A stretch of DNA of 64,000 nucleotides from Burkholderia sp. FERM BP-3421 (lineage in GTDB: Bacteria; Pseudomonadota; Gammaproteobacteria; Burkholderiales; Burkholderiaceae): positions 62,001-126,000 of the forward strand of contig NZ_CP117779.1 of NCBI RefSeq assembly GCF_028657905.1, given 5' to 3'. This document shows, piece by piece, positions 44,128-52,487 of the stretch. Position 1 is the stretch's first letter. Every line of letters begins with the position of its first letter. Made by a program: the position numbers and the translations under genes. Below the pieces are notes generated by a model. It did no database searches and was not told the DNA's origin. It saw nothing but the letters and a program-made list of their open reading frames with translations.

Positions 44128-46296
44128 TCAAAAACCCGATCGTCCTTTATGCATTCCCTTCAGGGTGCCGTCTCCGAGAGAGGACGACTGCATCGTCCAG
44201 AAAACACCTCCCAGCGGATCTTCTTTGAAGTCGTTCCACGCATGAGTGGCGGCTTCGCTGACCGTCGAACCAACCACTGCGGCTGCCTCGGCCGTACGTC
44301 GAAGCAATCCGCTCACAAATCCACCCTGTGCGTTGGAACACGTCAGGCAACTCGGGAACAGGCGCTGCTCTTCACCGTTCGCCAATTTGGTCGGTGGAAT
44401 ATGATCGCCAATGTAATTGCCTGACTTCGTTCCCGGATCCGAGGTGCCACATAGGTGACATCCGCTTTCCTTACCTATCGCAGTGATCGTTCTCGTTTCC
44501 TCCGCAGTCACTCGGGGACCGCTAGCTTTGATGCTTTCCTTCGCGAATGGTCCTGGTGCGTATCTGGTGATGACTTCCTTGAGCAGTTCGGACACTGGAC
44601 TCTCTCCAGCCGGATCGACCAGATTGACGGGGTTATTTCTGACGTACGCATACCAGTTCAGATCATCCTTGTACCCGATCGGATCCGTCTGCAGAAAACG
44701 CCCCAGTTCCGGCGAATACATCCGTGCCTTGTAGTAGTACAAGCCCAGCGACGCGAGATACTGCTGCCCTGTATACCCAAATCGCGGCACGACCGTTCCG
44801 GCGGTTTCGCCGAACGGCCCATAGGCCTGACTGCTGGTGGTCGCCCCACTCCCGTTTGCCTGCGCAACGATACTACCTTGCTGGTTTGCATACAGCCAAC
44901 TCTTCGACGCCGTACCCGCGCCATCGTATTGCACCAGCGGCTCGTCGACTCCCGGGCCGAACACAAAGCGGTGCGTCATCGCGCCCGCACCGTCATATTC
45001 GGATACGAGGTTCTTACCGTCGTACAGCAGCACCGTGTCCACGCCATTGACGCTCATCTTGACCAGCCGCCCTTCCGGATCGTATCCCAGCGCGGCGTTA
45101 GTGCCCGAGCGGGTCGCCGTCTTCATCCGGTTGTCGACATCGTACGTATAGGTCCACACCGCATCGCCGGTCAGGTTGCCGTTCAAGTCGTACTTGATTG
45201 CACTCTCAGATACCGCCGCGTACTGATTCAACGCATTCGCCGAGTACGTGCTTGTCCCGATCGCCGGCGCCCAGCCATACCGGTTGCTCGTTACACTTTG
45301 CTTCTTGATGTCGCCCAGCTGGTTGCGCATGAACGTCGCGACCCAATCCTCGGTACTGCTCGTGAAGCGGTGATTCTTGGCCGCCACGAAGCCTTGGTTG
45401 TCGTACGCTAACTCGGTGCGCGTCCCATTGCCAAGATCCACTTGCGCACGACGGCCCAGCGGATCGTAACTGTACTTCGCGAGACTCACCGTGCCGTTTT
45501 CCAGCAACTGCGACGGCCGGCCGAACACATCGTACTGAACGGCCAGATGGAAACCATCCGGCCACGCGACATCAGTCACCCTCCCCGCCGCGTCGTAGTG
45601 ATAACTCAGCGGCCTTCCAGCCGCACTCGTCTGCGTCAGTTGGCCCAGCCCGTCATAGCTGTTCGTGATTGTTTGGCTGCCGTCGCTGTATTGCGAGCTC
45701 GTCTTCAGGCCGCGCAGGTCGTAGCCGTACTGCACGTTGCCCCCGTTAACCGGCATGTACCGCACGGCCAGACGATCCAGCGCATCAAAAGTCTGCGTAT
45801 AGGCCTGGCCGTTGCGCTTGCGCAGCCCGACCAGATTGCCATTCTCGTCCCAGTAATACTGCTCGTAATTGTTCGCATCGGCCTTTCCCGGTTGCCCCTC
45901 CAGCGGGTAGTGCGTGCGATACAGGCGGTCTTGCCCGTCATACAGATTGACCGTGGTGTTGCCCTTGGCGTCAGTCGTCAGCGCGACCGGGCCATTCGGG
46001 TTGTAGACATAGCTGACGTAGCTCTGCTCCAGTCCCGTTCCCACTGCCTTGCGAACGCTCTGCACGGTGTCGTCTGGGTAGTAAAGCGTATCGACGACGC
46101 GGTTGCCGCCATCATCCGCGCCGAGGTACTGCGTCACACGGCTCACGCGATGATGATCGTCGTAGGCCGTATCCGTGATCGGCGTCGGCGCGGCTTCCGT
46201 CGGGCAGATCGCCACCCCTGCCGTTTTTGCCGGTCCCCACACGCGCACCACGTTGCCCATCGCATTGTAGCGCTTGCAGCTCACCATCACCGGCAC
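44128..46296 (-). CDS. Rhs-family protein, N-terminally truncated, with C-terminal zinc/HNH-like toxin domain
   Basis: 722 residues. YD repeats (e.g. Y-D-G-L-G-Q-L; Y-D-A-A-G-R-V) fill ~30-480; the Rhs core ends Y-Y-K-A-R-M-Y-S-P-E-L-G-R-F-L-Q-T-D-P-I-G with a D-P-A-G junction near 575. The variable tip (~580-722) holds C-H-L-C-G, Y-I-G-D-H-I-P-P-T-K-L and C-L-T-C-S-N-A-Q-G-G, two Cys pairs plus D-H as in treble-clef/HNH-type nucleases. The frame reads as Rhs back to a stop near 46311 and then loses homology. The N-terminal half is missing beside the ISL3-type transposase, so secretion as an intact effector is doubtful. Confidence 0.8.
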   Translation of the reverse strand: MPVMVSCKRYNAMGNVVRVWGPAKTAGVAICPTEAAPTPITDTAYDDHHRVSRVTQYLGADDGGNRVVDTLYYPDDTVQSVRKAVGTGLEQSYVSYVYNPNGPVALTTDAKGNTTVNLYDGQDRLYRTHYPLEGQPGKADANNYEQYYWDENGNLVGLRKRNGQAYTQTFDALDRLAVRYMPVNGGNVQYGYDLRGLKTSSQYSDGSQTITNSYDGLGQLTQTSAAGRPLSYHYDAAGRVTDVAWPDGFHLAVQYDVFGRPSQLLENGTVSLAKYSYDPLGRRAQVDLGNGTRTELAYDNQGFVAAKNHRFTSSTEDWVATFMRNQLGDIKKQSVTSNRYGWAPAIGTSTYSANALNQYAAVSESAIKYDLNGNLTGDAVWTYTYDVDNRMKTATRSGTNAALGYDPEGRLVKMSVNGVDTVLLYDGKNLVSEYDGAGAMTHRFVFGPGVDEPLVQYDGAGTASKSWLYANQQGSIVAQANGSGATTSSQAYGPFGETAGTVVPRFGYTGQQYLASLGLYYYKARMYSPELGRFLQTDPIGYKDDLNWYAYVRNNPVNLVDPAGESPVSELLKEVITRYAPGPFAKESIKASGPRVTAEETRTITAIGKESGCHLCGTSDPGTKSGNYIGDHIPPTKLANGEEQRLFPSCLTCSNAQGGFVSGLLRRTAEAAAVVGSTVSEAATHAWNDFKEDPLGGVFWTMQSSSLGDGTLKGMHKGRSGF

Positions 46297-47689
46297 GATT
46301 GTCGCGGGGTTGGTAGCGGGCTATTTCTCCACGCTGAAGCGCTGGACTGGCCCGCTGCGCAATCGGGTCGACGCGATGCCGCTGATGTGGCGCAACCGGC
46401 GTGACCTTCGCGCGGCGCTGCTGATTGTTTCTTTGGCGGGCCTCTTCGATTCGAACCTGACACTGCGAGCGGCGTTGGAGAAGTTGACGAAGTCGGCGGA
46501 TCCATGGCTGCACTACCGGGTTGAGCGAGTGGAATGGCCGTCGGAGGCAAGCCGAACCCTGTCGCTGTATCTCAAGCCGGTCAGCAAAGTGATGGTCTGC
46601 GAGCAATGCGGCAAACGGTGCCAGCAGATTCACGAGACGACCGTTCGGCGGGTGCGGGATCTGCCCTTATTTGAATACCGGGTGGTGCTCCATGTGCCGC
46701 GCCGACGAGTCTGGTGCGACCACTGCGGCGGCCCTCGGTTGGAGAGGCTGGATTGGCTGGGGCGTTACCAACGGGTCACTGCCCGCTTTGCCAAGGCCTG
46801 CGAGATCTTGCTGAAGTCCGCCAGCGTACAGGCTGTTGCTGCGTTCTATGGTCTGAATTGGCACACTGTCAAATCGATCGACAAAGCCAGTTTGCAAGCC
46901 AGCATTGTTGAGCCGGATTGGGAACAGGTGCGGTATCTGGCCATGGACGAGTTTGCGCTCCACAAGGGCCATCGCTATGCCACCGTGGTTGTTGAGCCGA
47001 TCAGCCGGCAAGTGCTATGGATCGGCCAGGGCCGCTCACGCGAAACCGCCCGAGCCTTCTTCGAGCAGCTTCCCGAAGGCGTTGCCGAGCGCATCGAGGC
47101 GGTCGCCATCGATATGACGACCGCCTATGAGCTGGAAATCAAGGCGAACTGCCCGCAGGCGGAAGTCGTCTATGACTTGTTCCACGTGGTGGCCAAGTAC
47201 GGACGTGAAGTCATTGACCGGGTACGAGTCGATCAGGCCAATCAGCTTCGGCACGACCGTCCTGCGCGCAAAGTACTGAAGTCGAGCCGCTGGCTGCTGC
47301 TGCGCAATCGCCAGAACTTGCGGGCAGATCAGGCGGTACATCTGAATGAACTGCTGGAAGCCAACCAGCCGTTGCTGTGCGTCTATCTGCTACGCGATGA
47401 ACTCAAGCGACTCTGGTTCTACCAGAGACCCGCCTGGGCTCAGAAGGCATGGGGACAATGGATCAGGCAGGCTCAGCAGAGCGGCATTTCGCCGCTCAAA
47501 CTGTTCGCTGAACGCCTGCAAAGCTACTGGCACGGCATTCTGGCTCGCTGCAAACACCCGCTCAATACCAGCGTCGTCGAAGGCATCAACAACACCATCA
47601 AGGTCATCAAGCGTCGGGCCTACGGCTACCGGGATGAGGAATACTTCTTCCTCAAGATCCGCGCTGCCTTCCCCGGTAATCCGCGATGA
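46274..47689 (+). CDS. ISL3-family transposase
   Basis: The frame is 471 codons, but ISL3 similarity starts only near codon 60 (L-T-L-R-A-A-L-E-K-L), giving ~410 residues; the true start is unclear. Zinc-finger C-x-x-C pairs (V-C-E-Q-C-G-K-R-C and W-C-D-H-C-G) are followed by the DDE domain: D-E-F-A-L-H-K-G-H-R-Y, A-I-D-M-T-x-A-Y, V-V-Y-D-L-F-H-V-V, and the terminal N-T-S-V-V-E-G-I-N-N-T-I-K. GGTTCATCGCGGATTACC (minus strand, ending at the stop) looks like the right terminal repeat; the left end is not resolved. Confidence 0.85.
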   Translation: MQLTITGTIVAGLVAGYFSTLKRWTGPLRNRVDAMPLMWRNRRDLRAALLIVSLAGLFDSNLTLRAALEKLTKSADPWLHYRVERVEWPSEASRTLSLYLKPVSKVMVCEQCGKRCQQIHETTVRRVRDLPLFEYRVVLHVPRRRVWCDHCGGPRLERLDWLGRYQRVTARFAKACEILLKSASVQAVAAFYGLNWHTVKSIDKASLQASIVEPDWEQVRYLAMDEFALHKGHRYATVVVEPISRQVLWIGQGRSRETARAFFEQLPEGVAERIEAVAIDMTTAYELEIKANCPQAEVVYDLFHVVAKYGREVIDRVRVDQANQLRHDRPARKVLKSSRWLLLRNRQNLRADQAVHLNELLEANQPLLCVYLLRDELKRLWFYQRPAWAQKAWGQWIRQAQQSGISPLKLFAERLQSYWHGILARCKHPLNTSVVEGINNTIKVIKRRAYGYRDEEYFFLKIRAAFPGNPR

Positions 47690-47757
47690 ACCTTTTTTTG
47701 GGGTATCCGGTTTACGCGGTTGATGGATGGTGCGGCGCAGTATTTGCAAGGGAACGG

Positions 47758-47787
47758 CTTTTCCTTTGTGGCCAGCGCATCGAGCGC
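47758..47787. repeat. 30-bp repeat, first copy
   Basis: Identical over 30 bp to 48398-48427. On the minus strand it holds AAAGGAAAAG, a ribosome site. Here it precedes no intact gene; the ISL3 transposase region begins just beyond, so a gene may have been lost. Confidence 0.8.
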
Positions 47788-47799
47788 GAGCGATTTCCT

Positions 47800-48081
47800 T
47801 CAGTTCTTGTGGTGTTCGATGCAGGCCGCTTTGCTTGTAAAGACTTGCTCATGTCCAGACAGATCGAGGTCGATGTTTAGCATTGAAGCTACACGCACAA
47901 AAGCGTTGTCATTGCCATTGATGAGCATGTGCCCGGCGCATTGCATATCAGTTCGCTCGTGACACACAAACGAATCGGCAGCAAGTATCTCTGCGGTTCG
48001 TTGCTCGCCTAGCCAGCCCTTCAACGTGTCCGTCCTGAACGGGCAGTCTCGGCAAGGGGTTTTGATGTGCGGCAGCTTCAC
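47800..48081 (-). CDS. DUF6283-like small Cys-rich protein (93 residues)
   Basis: GTG 48081 follows CGGAAAACACAAA. Pattern P-C-R-D-C-P-F-R near the N-terminus, then F-V-C-H-E and C-A-G-H-M-L, fits small zinc-binding proteins of the DUF6283 type. Last intact gene of the leftward small-gene array. Confidence 0.6.
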   Translation of the reverse strand: MKLPHIKTPCRDCPFRTDTLKGWLGEQRTAEILAADSFVCHERTDMQCAGHMLINGNDNAFVRVASMLNIDLDLSGHEQVFTSKAACIEHHKN

Positions 48082-48103
48082 TTTGTGTTTTCCGATATTC
48101 CTG

Positions 48104-48391
48104 TTAGTCCAAATCCGGGCCAGGGTAGCCCGACGAGCACCTGACGCCCCACTCCCGCCCGCGAAGAGTTAGGTCAAAGGTACTACGCAGCGGCCTTACT
48201 TCGACACCTTTCCCGATGTACTGGCGAATCAGCGAGCCGGTTGGGTGTCCGCATGGATTCTTCATAGCGATCGAAATGTCGTCATGTACCTCGAAACCAT
48301 TGCGCTCGGCCTGCGCCCGGTTTTCAGCAAAAACCGGCGCTTTGTCCAAATAGTCGCGAAGTACCATCGCGAGTTCATTCTCTGTTGCCAT
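48104..48391 (-). CDS. Unknown protein (95 residues)
   Basis: ATG 48391 preceded by AAAGGAAAAG, which lies inside a 30-bp repeat also present at 47758-47787. Two Cys, mixed alpha/beta, no recognised family. It ends 22 bp before the next array gene. Confidence 0.5.
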   Translation of the reverse strand: MATENELAMVLRDYLDKAPVFAENRAQAERNGFEVHDDISIAMKNPCGHPTGSLIRQYIGKGVEVRPLRSTFDLTLRGREWGVRCSSGYPGPDLD

Positions 48392-48397
48392 GTCTAA

Positions 48398-48445
48398 CTT
48401 TTCCTTTGTGGCCAGCGCATCGAGCGCTAGCGTTTTCCGTGGTCA
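48398..48445. repeat. Second 30-bp repeat plus stop/Shine-Dalgarno cassette GTTTTCCGTGGTCA
   Basis: 48398-48427 repeats 47758-47787. 48432-48445 is the recurring 14-mer (minus strand TGACCACGGAAAAC: a TGA stop followed by a GGAAAAC ribosome site). Other copies: 48836-48849, 50349-50362 (one mismatch), 51267-51280 (one mismatch), 51793-51806, 56949-56962; shorter TGATCGGAAAAC versions end genes at 49399 and 51004. Confidence 0.75.
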
Positions 48446-48745
48446 AAGGTTGGGTTCGCGCTTCGCCCGCAATTCGACAAGCGTCGAGTACAGAACAATA
48501 AATTTAACGGCCTCCATCGGGGTCCAGAGAGCGACAATCGCTTGACTTTGATAACCATTGGCGTCAATAAAGTACCCGACATAATGGTTGTCATCGACCC
48601 ACTTGAAAGCAAAGTCCGCGACATGGTGGAGTCGATGCCCAACGGTGATCTGCCCCAATCCGTCCGATACCTCGACGGTCACATCGTCCAGCTCGTCGAG
48701 TGAGCGCAGACGGTTTGCCATCTTCTTTTGCGGCGTCATAGCCAT
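48443..48745 (-). CDS. Unknown protein (100 residues)
   Basis: ATG 48745 chosen for GGGGAAAAAA before it; a longer frame to 48964 lacks one. Beta-rich centre (V-E-V-S-D-G-L-G-Q-I-T-V-G) and a helical end. Its TGA stop is the first codon of the recurring TGACCACGGAAAAC cassette. Confidence 0.5.
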   Translation of the reverse strand: MAMTPQKKMANRLRSLDELDDVTVEVSDGLGQITVGHRLHHVADFAFKWVDDNHYVGYFIDANGYQSQAIVALWTPMEAVKFIVLYSTLVELRAKREPNL

Positions 48746-48863
48746 TTTTTTCCCCGTAGACGATTGGCGCATCGCGCCAGTGTTTATCCTATGCGCTGGC
48801 ATTGGCCGGCGACTCTTTTTGCAGGCCCAGCCGAAGTTTTCCGTGGTCAAAGGTTGGGTTTGG

Positions 48864-49094
48864 TCAGTGCTTGCACATGTTAGAGAGCACGGTGATTGCG
48901 CCAGAGAACAGGACCGAGATACCGGTGGCGCCTGCCGCCCACATGTTGCGGCGAGCAGCGTCATCGAGAAATTTCTGCATTCTCACCCCGCCGTCTAACA
49001 CCGCAGGGGGAGCTTTAGCTTTCGCAGACCAAAACCAGAGTGCTGCAGCAATGAGGCCGAAGACAGCGGAACCGATTTGCAGCCAAAGCGACAT
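48864..49094 (-). CDS. Small membrane protein (76 residues)
   Basis: ATG 49094 has GGAGAGG 9 bp upstream; upstream in-frame starts are too close to that site. Two hydrophobic helices (I-G-S-A-V-F-G-L-I-A-A-A-L-W-F near the start and A-G-A-T-G-I-S-V-L-F near the end) separated by a charged segment. Downstream lies a copy of the recurring cassette. Confidence 0.5.
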   Translation of the reverse strand: MSLWLQIGSAVFGLIAAALWFWSAKAKAPPAVLDGGVRMQKFLDDAARRNMWAAGATGISVLFSGAITVLSNMCKH

Positions 49095-49180
49095 TTTTTT
49101 CATCCTCTCCGTGGGTGTCAATGCCGGCCAAGCCGGTCTTTTCCTAGTGGACGCGTGCCGGATACACGTTTTCCTTTGCG

Positions 49181-49378
49181 TCAGCTCGACATGACGCCGA
49201 GGATTTTTACGTCAGACAGCCGCACCCGCAGACGACGCGCTACTGCACGTTGAGCGCGCGTAACCAGATCGAGTCCTTTGGATGGGTCCGTTACGCGAGC
49301 CACGAATGCGACACTGCCGGTGACGCGTTCGCCGGATTGCACCACCTCGTAGGTAGCCGACACCGCAATACGTTCCAT
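49181..49378 (-). CDS. Unknown protein (65 residues)
   Basis: ATG 49378 lies shortly after TGATCGGAAAACGGGAAAGCG, i.e. the upstream gene's stop plus ribosome site. Basic C-terminal half (R-A-V-A-R-R-L-R-V-R-L). Unknown. Confidence 0.45.
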   Translation of the reverse strand: MERIAVSATYEVVQSGERVTGSVAFVARVTDPSKGLDLVTRAQRAVARRLRVRLSDVKILGVMSS

Positions 49379-49398
49379 CGCGCTTTCCCGTTTTCCGA

Positions 49399-49661
49399 TC
49401 AGTCCGCAATCATGTCGCTCAGTCGCACCAAAACTCGACGGGCAAACTCCGGTGCGGCTTTCTTCGCAGCCTCGGCGCTCGCGAAGTCGTGCGCGGCGTA
49501 ACCAAGGTAGTAAAGGTGAAAGCGCCATCGTGCTCATGCTGCAAAGACATGTCATTGCCAGCAAACAACGCTGTGTGTGAGCCTGGCGCGCTGCTGTTGA
49601 GCCATTGTTGTTGAGGTTGCTCCGCGAGCCTTTTGCTCGAATCCATCAATTCAATTTTCAT
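49399..49661 (-). pseudogene. Frameshifted small gene
   Basis: ATG 49661 with AGGAAAACGGC begins M-K-I-E-L-M-D-S-S-K; near 49520 the sensible reading moves to the next frame (L-G-Y-A-A-H-D-F-A-S-A-E-A-A, then R-V-L-V-R-L-S-D-M-I-A-D, stop at 49399). The span is 263 bp, not a multiple of three. One indel would restore ~87 residues. Either recent decay, programmed shift or sequence error. Confidence 0.55.
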
Positions 49662-49694
49662 GCCGTTTTCCTATTCGATTTGCCCGACCGCAAG

Positions 49695-50021
49695 CTACGT
49701 GGCGATTGCAGCCAACGCTCTGTCGATGCTAAAGACTGTTGTCTCTCCGGTCGCTGCTACGACAGCAAACGCCTTAGTCGTGTTGTAACCACCGGAAGGC
49801 CGTTGCTGATTGTCGAGTTCTGTCGTCACCTCTACAGCATCTATCGCAGGGTAGTTCGTCGCAGCACAGTAGCGCCGGTAGACATCCAGAATATCCGACC
49901 GGTTAGGGTCCGCGACCTTCGTTCCAGGAAGCGTGGCCTGCCGTATCACGCTGAAGTACGATCTCGCGGCCGTAAGCGTCTGGAAACTAACTCCACTTGC
50001 TAGCGATACCTGCTTCGCCAT
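49695..50021 (-). CDS. Unknown protein, possibly DUF3223-like (108 residues)
   Basis: ATG 50021 follows GGGGGTGAT. S-F-Q-T-L-T-A-A-R-S-Y-F and D-V-Y-R-R-Y-C-A-A-T recall DUF3223-type proteins, a loose resemblance only. Part of the leftward array. Confidence 0.5.
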   Translation of the reverse strand: MAKQVSLASGVSFQTLTAARSYFSVIRQATLPGTKVADPNRSDILDVYRRYCAATNYPAIDAVEVTTELDNQQRPSGGYNTTKAFAVVAATGETTVFSIDRALAAIAT

Positions 50022-50134
50022 ATCACCCCCAACGTTAACTGCTGCTTGGATTGGCCTACCTCACAAGCCCCCGCAGACTTCGATTCGTGAACCAATATCG
50101 TGCGCGGCTCGCGCGCCTGCGTTTTCCTTGCTGC

Positions 50135-50335
50135 TCAGGTGCTGATGCCCCACGCCTCAAGCCGGAACACCGGTTCGTCTTGTCCAGCGAGCGATGTCGT
50201 CACCCCTTTCGCGCGTACGTCAAACGTCTCCTGTTCGAACTCATTGAGGCCGATGGCTGTGTCGGGGTAGGCCACACACACCTTCATGTTGCCGTCGAGC
50301 TGCGCCAGCGCGTTGCGCAATTCATCTACCGTCAT
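50135..50335 (-). CDS. Unknown protein (66 residues)
   Basis: ATG 50335 preceded by GGAGCAGCAACG. N-terminal helix M-T-V-D-E-L-R-N-A-L-A-Q-L-D then beta strands; similar short 'T-V-x-E-L-x-x-x-L' proteins are common on phage and plasmids. Followed by AAGGAAAACG after its stop, without a gene that I can find. Confidence 0.5.
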   Translation of the reverse strand: MTVDELRNALAQLDGNMKVCVAYPDTAIGLNEFEQETFDVRAKGVTTSLAGQDEPVFRLEAWGIST

Positions 50336-50359
50336 CGTTGCTGCTCCTGTTTTCCGTGG

Positions 50360-50971
50360 TTAACCGCGTTGCTCTACTTGCTTTCCATGCTTGCACAGAG
50401 GACACCAGTGAGGCCGTTTAATGGTGTTGGGCGTTGTCCACCATCGATGGCCGTCTGCGCATTCGAAATGAAGGTGAACCTTATCCCCAAGATAGCGATC
50501 GGATAGGCACCTGCCGAGTCGGCTCTGAGCCACGTCTTGAATCTCGGCCAACCTGTTCGTCTCCTGTACCTTCAACGACCGGGAATTAGTCACGCGCGCG
50601 CAGACCGGACACCACGAAGTTCTATGGCGAAGATTTGCGGGGCGAGCCTCCCATACGTGACCGGCCGCGCATCGGAACACGTGCTTCCGATGAGCACCGT
50701 AGTACGCTTCGGACAGACATTCGCCGCCTCTTTCTGCGGCTACCCTCCGAATTTCATCAAGCGTGAGAGGCGGACTTTTAGCAGCACCGCAATTCGGACA
50801 CCAACGGCCACGATGCAGGATATTAGTGGCACGAGTTGTCCATTCGTGCCCCGTTGAGCATCGAAATCGCAGAACTGACGTTGTGCTCGTGTAGTCGCCC
50901 GATGACGACAAGCATTCACCCGCCTTCGACTTCACCAGTTCAACCACGTCCTCAAATGTCCTTGCGCTCAT
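50360..50971 (-). CDS. Protein with three zinc-ribbon/treble-clef repeats (203 residues)
   Basis: ATG 50971 after GAGGGCGAGCT. Three ~55-65-residue repeats share (F/L)-x-(F)-x-C-x-x-G-H-x-W and then W-C-P-x-C: Cys pairs near residues 38/58, 100/120 and 169/190. Such repeats occur in putative zinc-binding DNA- or RNA-associated proteins and in homing-type endonuclease tails. No catalytic motif is visible. Confidence 0.6.
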   Translation of the reverse strand: MSARTFEDVVELVKSKAGECLSSSGDYTSTTSVLRFRCSTGHEWTTRATNILHRGRWCPNCGAAKSPPLTLDEIRRVAAERGGECLSEAYYGAHRKHVFRCAAGHVWEARPANLRHRTSWCPVCARVTNSRSLKVQETNRLAEIQDVAQSRLGRCLSDRYLGDKVHLHFECADGHRWWTTPNTIKRPHWCPLCKHGKQVEQRG

Positions 50972-51003
50972 AGCTCGCCCTCGTGCTCGCCCCCGTTTTC
51001 CGA

Positions 51004-51255
51004 TCAGTTTCCAACGAGGCGCTTACACGCTGCGAGGCTGCTCGGACCGCTCTGGCCATACGCATCGAAGCGCCGGATCTGGCCCAAGTGCCGAAGTTCT
51101 TCTCGCCCTAACGCCTCGAGGTCACCTGCAATTCGGTCGCCAACCGCGATGTCAATATCAGCGATCAACTCGAAGACAACAAAGTCGCCTTCGTCAATCT
51201 GTACAACAAACATACCGCGCCTCTGGTTCGTGACGACAACAGTTCCTTCTTGCAT
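51004..51255 (-). CDS. Unknown protein (83 residues)
   Basis: ATG 51255 after GGGGAAAGG. Beta-rich N-terminal half resembling a small barrel (V-V-V-T-N-Q-R-R-G-M-F-V-V-Q) and a helical end. Stop merges with TGATCGGAAAAC before the zinc-ribbon gene. Confidence 0.5.
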   Translation of the reverse strand: MQEGTVVVTNQRRGMFVVQIDEGDFVVFELIADIDIAVGDRIAGDLEALGREELRHLGQIRRFDAYGQSGPSSLAACKRLVGN

Positions 51256-51347
51256 CCTTTCCCCCTGTTTTCCGTTGTCAATTACTTCAGTGATTCCATG
51301 AGCACAGCATGCTCTTCATCGGATGCCCGACTGATGAGGTGGTACGT

Positions 51348-51626
51348 TCAAGCGGGCTTACGCATCGCCTCTACCACGCAGTACGCCCACTTCGCACCAT
51401 AGTCCACCGACCCGACGGCATAGCGTTCTCCGCTGACAACGTCATCCATCGTTGGAACGCGCAGCCCGAGTCTTTGCGCTTGAAGCGCCGCTTCGCGAAA
51501 TACGGCGTCGCGCTCCGCTGCTAGCCACTCGTCGACGCTGCGTCCTTTGCGTTTGGTCGCCTCGGCTTGGAATGCGTGGTAGATGCTGCGCGCTGGTTCG
51601 CGGCGGGGTTCAAAGATGTCTTGCAT
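51348..51626 (-). CDS. Unknown protein, paralogue of the 29292-29558 gene (92 residues)
   Basis: Same pattern as the other copy: E-P-A-R-S-I-Y, E-A-T-K-R-K-G-R, E-W-L-A-A-E-R, and A-K-W-A near the end. ATG 51626 follows AGGGGCAACACATA. A TTGACA/TAATAT pair lies upstream. Confidence 0.6.
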   Translation of the reverse strand: MQDIFEPRREPARSIYHAFQAEATKRKGRSVDEWLAAERDAVFREAALQAQRLGLRVPTMDDVVSGERYAVGSVDYGAKWAYCVVEAMRKPA

Positions 51627-51681
51627 TATGTGTTGCCCCTATCGATGTACGTGGCTGGACGGCGGAATAAGACATTCGGCC

Positions 51682-51708
51682 ATATTACACGGCGTCGTCG
51701 CATGTCAA
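51682..51708 (-). promoter_or_regulatory. Promoter candidate for the leftward small-gene array
   Basis: Minus strand: TTGACA (51708-51703) and TAATAT (51687-51682), both near consensus but with a short 15-bp spacer. It is 56 bp upstream of the 51626 start. Confidence 0.4.
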
Positions 51709-51803
51709 GTCTCGTGATCCGCTGCACGGGTGGCGTCGTTAGCCGATCGCTTACGTGCGACAACGAGGACAGCGACGATCAAGCTTCATGACGTTTTCCG
51801 TGG

Positions 51804-52487
51804 TCAGTCGAGACCGCGCTCGACGGGCTTGTCGTCATCACAAACACGCCCCTTCGCACGAAGCACGGAGAGTACCGTCTCACGGTCATCGTAAAAGTCA
51901 TGCAGCAGCCTTGCCGCGTAGTCCTTGGCCGTTTGCACTTCTTCCGGTGATACCTTGCGCCATTCATCGTGCAAAACATCATTTCCGAGCGTACGAATTT
52001 CGTCATTGGCACGCTTACGTCGTGACGCTGTTATCACGCCATCGTCAGCAGCCAAGTCAATTTGTTGCTCAAGGGGCGTTCCCTTTTTAAGTTTGTACCC
52101 GTTAGCCCGCAGCGTCTTGTCGAGGACAGATCGAAACAATGCAGCGGCAGCCCGATAGCAGCCGGCCTCAGCACACTCTTCACCTTCTCGAAACTCGTTG
52201 ACGATCCCGTCCGGAACGCCCGCAGGCAAAGTTTGGCGCTCTTCCGCTTCGGGGTAAAAATCCTCGAGCGTCGTGTGCCGTCCGTCATTCAACAGCGTGA
52301 TCAATGCGCCTGCTCCACAGCCAGAACAGCACGCCAATCTGTAGATCTCAACGCCTCCGCCTTCCAGCTGCCGGAAAACTTGCCCGTATTGCCCACGCTG
52401 AGGATCGCCGATCTGGAACGAGGTTAGCGCACCGCTGCATGTCGGGCAGTGCGCCTGCACATGTCCATTTTGATTTATCGTCGCCAT
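51804..52487 (-). CDS. DUF4145-like protein (227 residues)
   Basis: N-terminal zinc pair C-P-T-C and later C-S-G-C; the C-terminal half reads A-G-C-Y-R-A-A-A-A-L-F-R-S-V-L-D-K and I-R-T-L-G-N-D-V-L-H-D, the helical DUF4145 signature. DUF4145 proteins are often found near restriction or phage-defence genes, though none is recognised next to it here. The TGA stop is part of the recurring cassette (51793-51806). Confidence 0.65.
   Translation of the reverse strand: MATINQNGHVQAHCPTCSGALTSFQIGDPQRGQYGQVFRQLEGGGVEIYRLACCSGCGAGALITLLNDGRHTTLEDFYPEAEERQTLPAGVPDGIVNEFREGEECAEAGCYRAAAALFRSVLDKTLRANGYKLKKGTPLEQQIDLAADDGVITASRRKRANDEIRTLGNDVLHDEWRKVSPEEVQTAKDYAARLLHDFYDDRETVLSVLRAKGRVCDDDKPVERGLD

Noticed and set aside
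46297..46430. Minus-strand frame ending G-P-V-Q-R-F-S-V-E-K before the Rhs fragment, possibly another transposase tail
   Set aside because: Only ~40 residues look protein-like, with no motif that secures a family.
46430..47700. TTTCTTTG / TTTTTTTG flanks as target duplication of the ISL3 element
   Set aside because: One mismatch and an unresolved left end make this no better than chance in a T-rich stretch.
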